A DNA stretch of 64,000 bases from Forficula auricularia. Its lineage: Eukaryota > Arthropoda > Insecta > Dermaptera > Forficulidae. Location of the stretch: NCBI GenBank assembly GCA_024734495.1, contig JALMQS010000315.1, positions 186,001 to 250,000 of the forward strand, read 5' to 3'. Shown one piece after another: positions 41,613 through 54,390 of the stretch. The notes below the pieces were generated by a model. That model was not told the DNA's origin. It did not search any database and saw only the letters and a list, made by a program, of their open reading frames with translations. Position 1 is the stretch's first letter. Every line of letters starts with the position of its first letter. The position numbers were made by a program, and so were the translations under genes.

Positions 41613-42430
41613 CAGTTATGAGTGTTGCTAAATTTGCTGGGGGGGGGGCGCAAAAATATTTCATGCTTGTACTCTGTTTATACTTTGGAGTTTGAGTAAT
41701 TTTATTCACAGCGCGTCCCTGCCGATTACAATTATTCGAATAAACCGATGCTTAATCTTTTTAGTGATGTTATTAATAGTAATCATATCATTTTATTAAT
41801 TTCTGCAGTTAATTTGCATACGTCCTCTGGTTTATCTCTTCTATTTCTGCATCCTGATATATTTAGTTTTGATCTAAATTTTCGGGGACGACAAGTAATT
41901 TCTTCTTTTTTTGTCCTCGGGAAACAACCCATTTTTGACTGCCATATCTAGACGAATTTTTAATATTCATGGATCTTTAAAATAATGAATTTAAAATTTT
42001 AAAAATATAATACGCTCAACTCTACGGGCAATCGCTCTCTGGGCTATAATCATGTAGGGGAGGGGGTTAGTTTTTGCTTTTTTGTTTTTTCCTGATCATG
42101 AGGTGATGCTTGGAATAGAAAGTTTTTCCCGAAATAATCAATACGTGAAGCTTTTTTTAAGAATAAAATTCAATAAAAGCAAAATTATAACTGCGACTAG
42201 CAGACGAGACTTCGTCCAAGGGTCACCCTGACGATGACGATGACGATGACGTAAAATAATTGGTTTAATAAAATTAAAAAAAAAAAAAAAAAAAAATTAT
42301 CAATTTATGGGAATCGAGAAATGATGGAATTGAAATAATTATCGGAAAAGAGGTTTTTTATTTAATTAGTTTTTTCCTCTTATTAAAAGCGGGAAGATTC
42401 CTCGTATTTTTTCATGAAGATTTTGAAGTA
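41613..42430. other. Spacer with inverted-repeat-end and simple repeats
   Basis: TTTTTAGTGATGTTATTAATAGT at 41759-41781 is the end of the 12998 element. (GACGAT)n lies at about 42229-42250 and an A-run at 42276-42296. No gene seen. Confidence 0.4.
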
Positions 42431-42434
42431 AGGT

Positions 42435-43888
42435 TAAAATGGTAACAACCCATTTTCGCACATTGTTGAACAAAGAATCGAATTTAGAAGTATGTTTTTT
42501 TTATGCATAGTAGAGTTAAAAAATCTTTAAATCTGAACTTTTTCAAAATTTATTAATTTAATAACTTAAAAATAGGAAAGAGATTAACCAGACAAGCCAA
42601 ATATAGAATAAATTTCGTAAAAATTAGTTTATTTTTCATATTTAAAGAGAAGCTGGCTTAAGCCGGGATTATCTAAAGTCATTCGTGGTATATGAGCTTT
42701 AAGGCCCAGTTCTGAATACAGTCAGGGGAGTGAGATTGAACAGGGGTCAAACACCCTCATTTAACAAAATAGAACATTATGATTGGCGATGTCCCTTAGA
42801 AGGGGTAGAAAACTAAGAATTATATAAAACATAGCCTCCACACACCAAGGAGACACGATCGGAAATGCATAAAACGGCTGACACAAAGAAATATTGCTCT
42901 CTATTACTTTATCCAGCGCTATTGCTCTATCCTCTCTACATTATACCTCTATTACTCTATCCTCTCTACATTATACCTCTATTACTTTATCCTGCTCTAT
43001 TACTTTTACTCTCTCTTACATTACATCTCTATTACTCGATCCATCTTACACTCTATATTATTCTCTATCTATATTCTCTCTTACACTATATCGCTATTCA
43101 TCCAATATTCACGGCGCCTATATAAACTCGATATCGCGAGTATATCTCTTCGTCCTGGAGCCGTTTTAACGGACATCTACATTCATCTACTTGCTAGCCC
43201 CTCCATTGGCACTTATATCATTAGCACGATAGCTAATTGAATAGCACGGACAAGAATACCTGTCCGGCTCTCGTGAAGACACCACGGAAGCTGATCAAAA
43301 AGGCGAGACTCCTGGGACATTACATACTCTTCGACGTGGCAGTCTACGGAACCTGAGCGAGAGGTGGACACGGCACAGATAGCGCTGTTCGAATTATTTG
43401 AACCAGTCAGCATACTTCAAGAGCAAACGTAATTAATCACAATTTCTTTGAACGATCTCCGTTCACCCCTTAAAGCCATCAAATCATTTAATTCTTTCTG
43501 ACTGTTAAATTCACCAAGGACCTCAATAAATCATATATTATAAATTGAATTCTTGATTATCTTTCACTGTTAAGAAAATTTCCCCATTCTCCTTTGCAGC
43601 TAGAATTCATTTAAGTATTTTTATTTTATTTTTGCCTATTTAGAATTATTTTTTTTATTTTTTTTGTAAATTCATTGCATCAGATTAACTTCAGTAACGT
43701 AGAATTTGAACATAAGAGTAAATTCAGTAGTTTATCAAACTAGTACAACGAGATACACTGAGTTACACCACCACCACCACGTCAATAAAGGTTAGTATTC
43801 TCACACTCAGGAATATTCCCCTTAAACGTCCCCTTACAGAACTAATTTCCCTACCCCTCCAACCACAACCCTCCATAACCCCATTGCA
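42435..43888 (+). repeat. First LTR of the tandem element
   Basis: TATATAAA at 42821-42828; a duplicated unit of about 30 bases TACATTATACCTCTATTACT at about 42936-42990; a (CAC)n patch and AATAAAGG near 43785, the probable poly(A) signal. The open frames inside (Leu/Ile/Tyr-rich) are products of CTAT/TATTA repeats, not genes. Confidence 0.85.
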
Positions 43889-44308
43889 TGGTGAAGGTGC
43901 TGCTGGGATTTGAAAATCTAAGCCATCCTATCCCACAGATATCCCTAAATTCAAAATCCCACATTAAAAATATTCTGAGAAGTGAGAATACCAGGCTTAG
44001 TAAGGCTGCAACCGAACGCGATACCTGTCTCGTTGTACTAAATTGAACAGAAAAATATAGTATATTACCCCGTACCGTTAATTTTTATTTTTTTTTTCAT
44101 ATTTTTTTATTTTTAAAATTCTTCTTAACAGTGGGATATCAAAGGTTAATTGAATAATCCCGGCTTCAACACTTCTATTTTTGTAATTTTCTCAGAATTT
44201 ATTTGGCGAAACTGTTTACTTTCTTTTCTATAAAATTAATACATTTTATAAATAAATAATAACAACTTCTAATATTTGATTCTCTTCTTTTACAAATACA
44301 CACCGAGA

Positions 44309-45392
44309 ATGGACGGCACACAACAGAGTCTTGACGAACGCAGGGCGATTTATGCAGGCAACCAACAGGCAACAGTTGAATTATCCAACACGCCGATCGA
44401 TCCTGATGATATAGCACTAGATTCTGGGACCTGTATGTCCACCCCTACTCCTACACCGAGCGGAAGAATCGACACTTCCAGCCATGCTACGAGATACCAG
44501 GGAATTTGCAAATGCGCTTGACGGTGAACATCAAATCGCAAGTACACATACCCCCCCTCCACCCACACCCTTCGATACTAATAGCATACTCCAACAAATA
44601 ATGTTGCAAATGAAAGAAATGACAAGTAAATCAGATGCTAATTTTGATGAAACAAAAGCTAATTTTAGTAAAATAGATAACAAAATAGAATCAATGGATA
44701 GAAAAATAGATGAACAAAAAAATGAATCACAAGCTAATTTTAGTAAGATAGATAATAAAATAGAGGCCATGAGGGATGAATTTAATAGTAATATAAATAA
44801 TTCCATAGCCAAAGTCAATGAAAATTTAACAGTATTAGATAATAAAATACAAAAACAGGTCGAGGGCATGAATCATAAAATGGAAGGCTTAGCCAAGGCG
44901 TTAAATGAGCAAGCAATCAATTGCAAACAGCTCAATAACGCCTTGGAAAATAAAATAGAAAACCTCTCATATGTAATAGCGGGGATAGAGATAGAAGCAG
45001 TAATTTTCACACAACCCACAGTAGAAACTCATAAACCAGTAATTTGCAAACAAACAATAGAGTCACATGATGCAACAATACAACAATCGCCACCCTTAGA
45101 AATCAAGTTAGCAACAATTGAACCCATTTTTGAGCCCACACTTCCTTTAGAAATTGCCCCAGAATTTACTTCAGCCCCTTGTAATCAAATTAATATAGAC
45201 CCCATTATAGAACCCTCCATAGAATTAAAAACAATAACTTGCATACCCGCCATAGAAATTCACACACCCATAATTTGCGAACAAATAATTGAAATTCCAC
45301 CCCCACCACCATTAATAAAAATTAATATAAGTCCCCCAAATAAATTCATTTCAATAGTAAAAATTTCAATTGGTTTTGCATATAAAATATAA
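44309..45392 (+). CDS. Gag-like coiled-coil protein, copy 1 (one frame break)
   Basis: ATG at 44309 (MDGTQQSLDERRAIYAGNQQ). A one-base gain near 44459, compared with copy 2, shifts the frame; the remainder reads on from about 44484. The middle has repeated segments ETKANFSKIDNKIESMDRKI and ESQANFSKIDNKIEAMRDEF followed by more heptads, predicting a long coiled coil. The C-terminal half is Pro/Glu/Ile-rich with repeated PLEI, IEI, EPT and ICEQ-like units. No knuckle, protease or polymerase. It may act as a structural or partner protein for an autonomous relative's particle; inference only. It ends earlier than copy 2. Confidence 0.55.
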
Positions 45393-46623
45393 AAATTATT
45401 TCACAACATTTTCGATTTTCAAATTATTAAACATAAATTTCATTGTCAAGCATAATATCCGTGATGTGATTCAGAATGAATCGCATCATTGCCAGCGAGC
45501 ACTGGAAAGAACTTTATACACCTCGCGGGGGATCAATCGATAAAAATGATAAGAAAAATATTTTGATTGACCCATAAGAAACCTTCGAAAATTGCCTTTA
45601 CATTGAAATTCTTCGAAAAACGAAAATGCTTATAAGCAAACCATTATTTTTTATTTAGTTAAATTACCATATAGCCCAGTCAATTCATATTGCTCATTTG
45701 TTGTTTGTTGTTGCAAAATTTAAATAAATAATAATTTAGTAAAAATAGTATATTTCATTATCTTTTAAAATCCATATTTAAATAATTTTTAATAATTATT
45801 TAATTCAAATTCTAGTAATCATGAATCATCACACTATTATTTCTTTCGTCTAATTTAAAATAAATATTCTAATATAACTACTTATATTAGCAGAACAATT
45901 TCACATAGGTCCCCATTTAAAATTTTTAATCCACATTTCTATCATAATTTTGTATTTCCATTTTTTTAAATAAATTTAGCAGGCCCTTTTGTAATTTAAC
46001 TTCAGTAAACGCAGTAGATCTATCGATTCAATGATTTTTGAAAAATCATTAACAATATTCATTTTTATTTTATTTTTTTAGTAATTTTTTCATTTGGTGT
46101 CAACACAACTCATTTATCACGATGAGACTTATATACAATCTTACCCTCATTTGTCACAATAGACAAAATTCATTTTTAAATAATTTTTCATTCTAAATAA
46201 ACCCGATTCAATCCTCTCTAGTCAACTTTCTTTGTAATTTTAAAATTCAAATTTAAATTAAATTCTAACCCGTGCTTGTATCAATAGAGTCAGTCAATAT
46301 TAATTTCTTTCCACCCTCACTATGTTTCTGTTCATTTAAATAAAATTTTCTAGTATTAGTGTAAATTTTTCAATTGCTTCACTTATAAATTTTATAATAA
46401 ACATTCTATTAGATTCAGCTTTCCTTCTCAATATTATAACAATGTTGGAACATGCAAAACTAAAAATACAATTTTCTCCCTTTAGCCCCTGAATAAGCCC
46501 CTTGCAATTAAAAATTAAAACATTTAAAAGCGGTAACCAACAAGCGTATTTGCAAACAGTATCTCACATGAGCGAATTAATTATTGTTACGATTAACATA
46601 AATTCTTGAAAATTTTTTATAGT

Positions 46624-46722
46624 ATGTCGAATGGTCCGTCACAGAGATGGGAACTCGTGCATCCATATAGAAGAGATGAACACGATCCCAATATGCGGAT
46701 AGACATGAAAAAGGAAATGTGA
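46624..46722 (+). CDS. Short open frame near the end of internal region 1
   Basis: MSNGPSQRWELVHPYRRDEH..., 32 codons, preceded by a TTTTTTATAG acceptor-like site and repeated at 51125-51225 in the second unit. Composition is protein-like and continues after the stop as MYQYWIIELKREI. Could be the remnant end of a pol or a spliced exon; function unknown. Confidence 0.25.
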   Translation: MSNGPSQRWELVHPYRRDEHDPNMRIDMKKEM

Positions 46723-46941
46723 AATCAGGAATCGATGTATCAGTATTGGATAATTGAACTTAAAAGAGAGATATAATAACAAATTGCTTGTGACCCCTGC
46801 GTTTCGATGGATTAGTTGTGGTCTCACGGGGTAAATAGCCTGGGCTAATAATTTGAAAAGAAATTTTTTCAGTTTATTAATAATTTAAAAAAAAAATTTT
46901 TTTTTAGTTTAAAAATTTTTTTTTGAAGGGAAGCGGTGTCA

Positions 46942-48395
46942 TAAAATGGTAACAACCCATTTTCGCACATTGTTGAACAAAGAATCGAATTTAGAAGTAT
47001 GTTTTTTTTATGCATAGTAGAGTTAAAAAATCTTAAATCTGAACTTTTTCAAAATTTATTAATTTAATAACTTAAAAATAGGAAAGAGATTACCCAGACA
47101 AGCCAAATATAGAATAAATTTCGTAAAAATTAGTTTATTTTTCATATTTAAAGAGAAGCTGGCTTAAGCCGGGATTATCTAAAGTCATTCGTGGTATATG
47201 AGCTTTAAGGCCCAGTTCTGAATACAGTCAGGGGAGTGAGATTGAACAGGGGTCAAACACCCTCATTTAACAAAATAGAACATTATGATTGGCGATGTCC
47301 CTTAGAAGGGGTAGAAAACTAAGAATTATATAAAACATAGCCTCCACACACCAAGGAGACACGATCGGAAATGCATAAAAAGGCTGACACGAAGAAATAT
47401 TTCTCTCTATTACTTTATCCAGCGCTATTACTCTATCCTCTCTACATTATACCTCTATTACTCTATCCTCTCTACATTATACCTCTATTACTTTATCCTG
47501 CTCTATTACTTTTACTCTCTCTTACATTACATCTCTATTACTCGATCCATCTTACACTCTATATTATTCTCTATCTATATTCTCTCTTCCACTATATCGC
47601 TATTCATCCAATATTCACGGCGCCTATATAAACTCGATATCACGAGTATATCTCTTCGTCCTGGAGCCGTTTTAACGGACATCTACATTCATCTACTTGC
47701 TAGCCCCTCCATTGGCACTTATATCATTAGCACGATAGCTAATTGAATAGCACGGACAAGAATACCTGTCCGGCTCTCGTGAAGACACCACGGAAGCTGA
47801 TCAAAAAGGCGAGACTCCTGGGACATTACATACTCTTCGACGTGGCAGTCTACGGAACCTGAGCGAGAGGTGGACACGGCACAGATAGCGCTGTTGAATT
47901 ATTTGAACCAGTCAGCATCCTTCAAGAGCAAACGTAATTAATCACAATTTCTTTGAACGATCTCCGTTCACCCCTTAAAGCCATCAAATCATTTAATTCT
48001 TTCTGACTGTTAAATTCACCAAGGACCTCAATAAATCATATATTATAAATTGAATTCTTGATTATCTTTCACTGTTAAGAAAATTTCCCCATTCTCCTTT
48101 GCAGCTAGAATTCATTTAAGTATTTTTATTTTATTTTTGCCTATTTAGAATTATTTTTTTTATTTTTTTTTGTAAATTCATTGCATCAGATTAACTTCAG
48201 TAACGTAGAATTTGAACATAAGAGTAAATTCAGTAGTTTATCAAACTAGTACAACGAGATACACTGAGTTACACCACCACCACCACGTCAATAAAGGTTA
48301 GTATTCTCACACTCAGGAATATTCCCCTTAAACGTCCCCTTACAGAACTAATTTCCCTACCCCTCCAACCACCAACCCTCCATAACCCCATTGCA
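46942..48395 (+). repeat. Second (middle) LTR of the tandem element
   Basis: Differs from the other two at several sites where they agree with each other (for example AAAAAGGCTG against AAAACGGCTG, TATTTCTC against TATTGCTC, CATCCTTC against CATACTTC). Confidence 0.85.
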
Positions 48396-51300
48396 TGGTG
48401 AAGGTGCTGCTGGGATTTGAAAATCTAAGCCATCCTATCCCACAGATATCCCTAAATTCAAAATCCCACATTAAAAATATTCTGAGAAGTGAGAATACCA
48501 GGCTTAGTAAGGCTGCAACCGAACGCGATACCTGTCTCGTTGTACTAAATTGAACAGAAAAATATAGTATATTACCCCGTACCGTTAATTTTTATTTTTT
48601 TTTCATATTTTTTTATTTTTTAAAATTCTCTTAACAGTGGGATATCAAAGGTTAATTGAATAATCCCGGCTTCAACACTTCTATTTTTGTAATTTTCTCA
48701 GAATTTATTTGGCGAAACTGTTTACTTTCTTTTCTATAAAATTAATACATTTTATAAATAAATAATAACAACTTCTAATATTTGATTCTTTCTTTTACAA
48801 ATACACACCGAGAATGGACGGCACACAACAGAGTCTTGACGAACGCAGGGCGATTTATGCAGGCAACCAACAGGCAACAGTTGAATTATCCAACACGCCG
48901 ATCGATCCTGATGATATAGCACTAGATTCTGGGACCTGTATGTCCACCCCTACCCCTACACCGGCGGAAGAATCGACACTTCCAGCCATGCTACGAGATA
49001 CCAGGGAATTTGCAAATGCGCTTGACGGTGAACATCAAATCGCAAGTACACATACCCCCCTCCACCCACACCCTTCGATACTAATAGCATACTCCAACAA
49101 ATAATGTTGCAAATGAAAGAAATGACAAGTAAATCAGATGCTAATTTTGATGAAACAAAAGCTAATTTTAGTAAAATAGATAACAAAATAGAATCAATGG
49201 ATAGAAAAATAGATGAACAAAAAAATGAATCACAAGCTAATTTTAGTAAGATAGATAATAAAATAGAGGCCATGAGGGATGAATTTAATAGTAATATAAC
49301 AAATTCCATAGCCAAAGTCAATGAAAATTTAACAGTATTAGATAATAAAATACAAAAACAGGTCGAGGGCATGAATCATAAAATGGAAGGCTTAGCCAAG
49401 GCGTTAAATGAGCAAGCAATCAATTGCAAACAGCTCAATAACGCCTTGGAAAATAAAATAGAAAACCTCTCATATGTAATAGCGGGGATAGAGATAGAAG
49501 CAGTAATTTTCACACAACCCACAGTAGAAACTCATAAACCAGTAATTTGCAAACAAACAATAGAGTCACATGATGCAACAATACAACAATCACCACCCTT
49601 AGAAATCAAGTTAGCAACAATTGAAACCATTTTTGAGCCCACACTTCCTTTAGAAATTGCCCCAGAATTTACTTCAGCCCCTTGTAATCAAATTAATATA
49701 GACCCCATTATAGAACCCTCCATAGAATTAAAAACAATAACTTGCATACCCGCCATAGAAATTCACATACCCATAATTTGCGAACAAATAATTGAAATTC
49801 CACCCCCACCACCTTTAATAAAAATTGATATAAGTCCCCCAAATAAATTCATTCCACTAGTAAAAATTTTAATTGGTTTGCATATAAAATATAAAAATTA
49901 TTTTACAACATTTTCGATTTTCAAATTATTAAACATAAATTTCATTGTCAAGCATAATATCCGTGATGTGATTCAGAATGAATCGCATCATTGCCAGCGA
50001 GCACTGGAAAGAACTTTATACACCTCGCGGGGGATCAATCGATAAAAATGATAAGAAAAATATTTTGATTGACCCATAAGAAACCTTCGAAAATTGCCTT
50101 TACATTGAAATTTTTCGAAAAACGAAAATGCTTATAAGCAAACCATTATTTTTTATTTAGTTAAATTACCATATAGCCCAGTCAATTCATATTGCTCATT
50201 TGTTGTTTGTTGTTGCAAAATTTAAATAAATAATAATTTAGTAAAAATAGTATATTTCATTATCTTTTAAAATCCATATTTAAATAATTTTTAATAATTA
50301 TTTAATTCAAATTCTAGTAATCATGAATCATCACACTATTATTTCTTTCGTCTAATTTAAAATAAATATTCTAATATAACTACTTATATTAGCAGAACAA
50401 TTTCACATAGGTCCCCATTTAAAATTTTTAATCCACATTTCTATCATAATTTTTGTATTTCCATTTTTTTAAATAAATTTAGCAGGCCCTTTTGTAATTT
50501 AACTTCAGTAAACGCAGTAGATCTATCGATTCAATGATTTTTGAAAAATCATTAACAATATTCATTTTTATTTTATTTTTTTAGTAATTTTTTCATTTGG
50601 TGTCAACACAACTCATTTATCACGATGAGACTTATATACAATCTTACCCTCATTTGTCACAATAGACAAAATTCATTTTTAAATAATTGTTCATTCTAAA
50701 TAAACCCGATTCAATCCTCTCTAGTCAACTTTCTTTGTAATTTTAAAATTCAAATTTAAATTAAATTCTAACCCGTGCTTGTATCAATAGAGTCAGTCAA
50801 TATTAATTTCTTTCCACCCTCACTATTTTTCTGTTCATTTAAATAAAATTTTCTAGTATTAATGTAAATTTTTCAATTGCTTCACTTATAAATTTTATAA
50901 TAACATTCTATTAGATTCAGCTTTCCTTCTCAATATCATAACAATGTTGGAACATGCAAAACTAAAAATACAATTTTCTCCCTTTAGCCCCTGAATAAGC
51001 CCCTTGCAATTAAAAATTAAAACATTTAAAAGCGGTAACCAACAAGCATATTTGCAAACAGTATCTCACATGAGCGAATTAATTATTGTTACGATTAACA
51101 TAAATTCTTGAAAATTTTTTATAGTATGTCGAATGGTCCGTCACAGAGATGGGAACTCGTGCATCCATATAGAAGAGATGAACACGATCCCAATATGCGG
51201 ATAGACATGAAAAAGGAAATGTGAAATCAGGAATCGATGTATCAGTATTGGATAATTGAACTTAAAAGAGAGATATAATAACAAATTGCTTGTGACCCCT

Positions 51301-51443
51301 GCGTTTCGATGGATTAGTTGTGGTCTCACGGGGTAAATAGCCTGGGCTAATAATTTGAAAAGAAATTTTTTCAGTTTATTAATAATTTAAAAAAAAAAAT
51401 TTTTTTTAGTTTAAAAATTTTTTTTTGAAGGGAAGCGGTGTCA
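48396..51443 (+). mobile_element. Second internal region of the tandem element
   Basis: Same layout as 43889-46941, differing by a handful of substitutions and homopolymer indels. Apart from the gag-like frame it shows no recognised gene. Confidence 0.8.
48814..50045 (+). CDS. Gag-like coiled-coil protein, copy 2 (one frame break)
   Basis: ATG at 48814. The first frame reads through ...TPTPTPAEESTLPAMLRDTR (where copy 1 is broken) and stops at 49104, because the C-run near 49054-49059 is one base shorter than in copy 1. The second frame runs 49104-50045 with the same coiled-coil and Pro/Glu-rich parts and continues about 50 residues beyond copy 1 (..HHCQRALERTLYTSRGINR). Comparison of the two copies shows that each break is private to one copy, so the parental element had a single continuous frame. 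Confidence 0.55.
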
Positions 51444-52896
51444 TAAAATGGTAACAACCCATTTTCGCACATTGTTGAACAAAGAATCGAATTTAGAAGT
51501 ATGTTTTTTTTATGCATAGTAGAGTTAAAAAATCTTAAATCTGAACTTTTTCAAAATTTATTAATTTAATAACTTAAAAATAGGAAAGAGATTAACCAGA
51601 CAAGCCAAATATAGAATAAATTTCGTAAAAATTAGTTTATTTTTCATATTTAAAGAGAAGCTGGCTTAAGCCGGGATTATCTAAAGTCATTCGTGGTATA
51701 TGAGCTTTAAGGCCCAGTTCTGAATACAGTCAGGGGAGTGAGATTGAACAGGGGTCAAACACCCTCATTTAACAAAATAGAACATTATGATTGGCGATGT
51801 CCCTTAGAAGGGGTAGAAAACTAAGAATTATATAAAACATAGCCTCCACACACCAAGGAGACACGATCGGAAATGACATAAAACGGCTGACACGAAGAAA
51901 TATTGCTCTCTATTACTTTATCCAGCGCTATTGCTCTATCCTCTCTACATTATACCTCTATTACTCTATCCTCTCTACATTATACCTCTATTACTTTATC
52001 CTGCTCTATTACTTTTACTCTCTCTTACATTACATCTCTATTACTCGATCCATCTTACACTCTATATTATTCTCTATCTATATTCTCTCTTCCACTATAT
52101 CGCTATTCATCCAATATTCACGGCGCCTATATAAACTCGATATCACGAGTATATCTCTTCGTCCTGGAGCCGTTTTAACGGACATCTACATTCATCTACT
52201 TGCTAGCCCCTCCATTGGCACTTATATCATTAGCACGATAGCTAATTGAATAGCACGGACAAGAATACCTGTCCGGCTCTCGTGAAGACACCACGGAAGC
52301 TGATCAAAAAGGCGAGACTCCTGGGACATTACATACTCTTCGACGTGGCAGTCTACGGAACCTGAGCGAGAGGTGGACACGGCACAGATAGCGCTGTTCG
52401 AATTATTTGAACCAGTCAGCATACTTCAAGAGCAAACGTAATTAATCACAATTTCTTTGAACGATCTCCGTTCACCCCTTAAAGCCATCAAATCATTTAA
52501 TTCTTTCTGACTGTTAAATTCACCAAGGACCTCAATAAATCATATATTATAAATTGAATTCTTGATTATCTTTCACTGTTAAGAAAATTTCCCCATTCTC
52601 CTTTGCAGCTAGAATTCATTTAAGTATTTTTATTTTATTTTTGCCTATTTAGAATTATTTTTTTATTTTTTTTGTAAATTCATTGCATCAGATTAACTTC
52701 AGTAACGTAGAATTTGAACATAAGAGTAAATTCAGTAGTTTATCAAACTAGTACAACGAGATACACTGAGTTACACCACCACCACCACGTCAATAAAGGT
52801 TAGTATTCTCACACTCAGGAATATTCCCCTTAAACGTCCCCTTACAGAACTAATTTCCCTACCCCTCCAACCACAACCCTCCATAACCCCATTGCA
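51444..52896 (+). repeat. Third LTR of the tandem element
   Basis: Ends CCATTGCA at 52896, then unrelated sequence beginning AGGT. More similar to the first LTR than either is to the middle one. Confidence 0.85.
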
Positions 52897-54390
52897 AGGT
52901 ATATTTCTCAAAATATTAATATACGAATTGAGCTTTTCAGAAATCAGATTAACCATATTGACAAACGTATTCCATTCATTAAGTGATTGAATATTTATTG
53001 CTAGTAATTCTTTTTTGGAATCCAGACACACATACACAGACACAGACGGGAGCTCTAGAGGCCCAGAGATTATGTATACAAAATTTGGTTGAGTTTGTTC
53101 CAAGGGGAATAATTTATATTTTTTTATTAAATTAAACGGGACCATTCGGGAACTATATTGAATCAATGCAAAAAGGTAAAGAGAAATCAAGTCTCAGTAG
53201 TGATTTTCGCGCTACTCTTATATATATAAAATTTAGATTCATTGATAATATTTCCACCAATGTAATAATTTTGAAGACTAACCAGATTTCTAGTACTAAA
53301 TCTAACCAAATTTGCCTTTTTCTAAGCCCGCGCTCGCTGGTCAAAAAGTGTAACTCAATATCGGAATACTCAGCATGTGTAAATACGTGCGTCATGTTTA
53401 CTTCTTCAGGGTTTCAAGGGGTCATTATCATTTGCAATACGTGCAACGTCAAAATAATTTCATAGATGAATTGAATGAATTGTGATAGAAAAAGAATATT
53501 GTTTGAAATTGCTGAATTCTTGTTTCAAATTATTAAAAAAATCTGCATCTGGAATGATATCTCGAAAAATCGAGGCGTTCCCCCCCCCATTTTGAGTGGT
53601 TAGTTTTTGCATTTCTAGCCTTCTAGTGACCCACACTTCGAAACTATAGTCTCGTTATAAATAAATAAAATTTTGTCTTTTTCCGTTTTTTTCAAAACAG
53701 TTCAAATATTTATTTTCTAAAAAAATAAAAAGAAAAAAAAAAAAAAAAAATAAGGAATTGCATTTATCCACTAAATTAGAAAATAAGTATTTAATAATTT
53801 TATTTGTTTAGTCCTTTTTTAAAAGAATTTGCGTAAATTTCTGAATTGCGAGAATGCTTGGAGGCCCCTCTCCACAAATCTGACGCGCACGCGCAACTGA
53901 CAGTCACAGCTCTCTCCCCTCACCGCGTCAAGGGCGCATCCAGGGGGAGGGGGCGATCGCCCCCCACCGTGATAATTAATAAACAAAAAAGTAACACAAA
54001 GAGAAACAAAAGAGGTTGTCCCCTGCTTGATGCAAATAAACAACCGGGTGAGTTTTTTTTATCTTGAGACGAAAATATCAAAGGAACTGGAAGAGAGAAC
54101 TATTTTGATTTTTATATACATATACAATATGTGAAAATGTTATAATTGATAAAATTATTGTTTACTATTTTTCAGGAGGAGAATAAATATATTTTTTTAA
54201 CATAACAATGGAGAATATAAAAAACAAATAGTAAACAAAAAGCTGTCTTGCGAATTTGAAGCTTTTTGGTAGGTTTTTATTAGTTATTTTTTTGTCTCTT
54301 TTGGGGAAGGGAGTTTGTTAACTCTTCTTTCCATTTAGAGATAGGAAAAGCAAGGGTTGGTTTTGAAATTAGGCTGGAATAAGGAAATCT
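52897..54390. other. Flanking sequence with transposon scraps
   Basis: Helitron-interior-like sequence near 53065-53110 (AGATTATGTATACAAAATTT) and 53605-53635. Penelope-end piece at 53636-53665 (CGAAACTATAGTCTCGTTAT). A GC-rich hAT-like scrap at about 53929-53975 (GGGCGCATCCAGGGGGAGGG). A Penelope outer-end piece at 53993-54050 (GAGAAACAAAAGAGGTTGTC..CTGCTTGATGCAAATAAAC). No gene recognised. Confidence 0.5.

Larger units (their letters stand above)
43889..46941 (+). mobile_element. First internal region of the tandem element
   Basis: Begins with the primer-site-like TGGTGAAGGTGCTGCTGGGA; TTCTTCTTAACAG and TTTTCTCAG upstream of the ATG could be splice acceptors. Contains one gag-like frame (44309-45392), then about 1.2 kb of AT-rich sequence with no recognised protein, a short open frame near 46624, and the polypurine tract. 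Confidence 0.8.
42431..52900 (+). mobile_element. Tandem non-autonomous LTR element: LTR-internal-LTR-internal-LTR
   Basis: Three copies of a 1.45 kb LTR (from 42435, 46942 and 51444) separated by two internal regions of about 3.05 kb; periods 4507 and 4502. The third copy stops exactly at the LTR end. AGGT precedes the first LTR (42431-42434) and follows the last (52897-52900), a target duplication around the whole block. LTR ends TAAAATGG...CCATTGCA are imperfect inverted repeats. Internal regions start TGGTGAAGGTGC..GGGATTTGAA, a tRNA-type primer site, and end GAAGGGAAGCGG, a polypurine tract. Only a gag-like frame is encoded; there is no protease, RT or integrase. Confidence 0.85.

Noticed and set aside
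42894..43169. Leu/Ile/Tyr-rich open frames resembling a membrane protein in the LTR
   Set aside because: They are produced by CTAT/TACATTATACCT short repeats, exist in several frames and lie inside a non-coding LTR.
46639..51329. Identical 62-codon minus-strand frames in both tandem units
   Set aside because: Antisense to a more protein-like plus-strand frame; identity only reflects the duplication.
42431..52900. Satellite DNA with 4.5 kb monomers
   Set aside because: The array ends exactly at the LTR boundary and is flanked by AGGT on both sides, which a satellite would not show.
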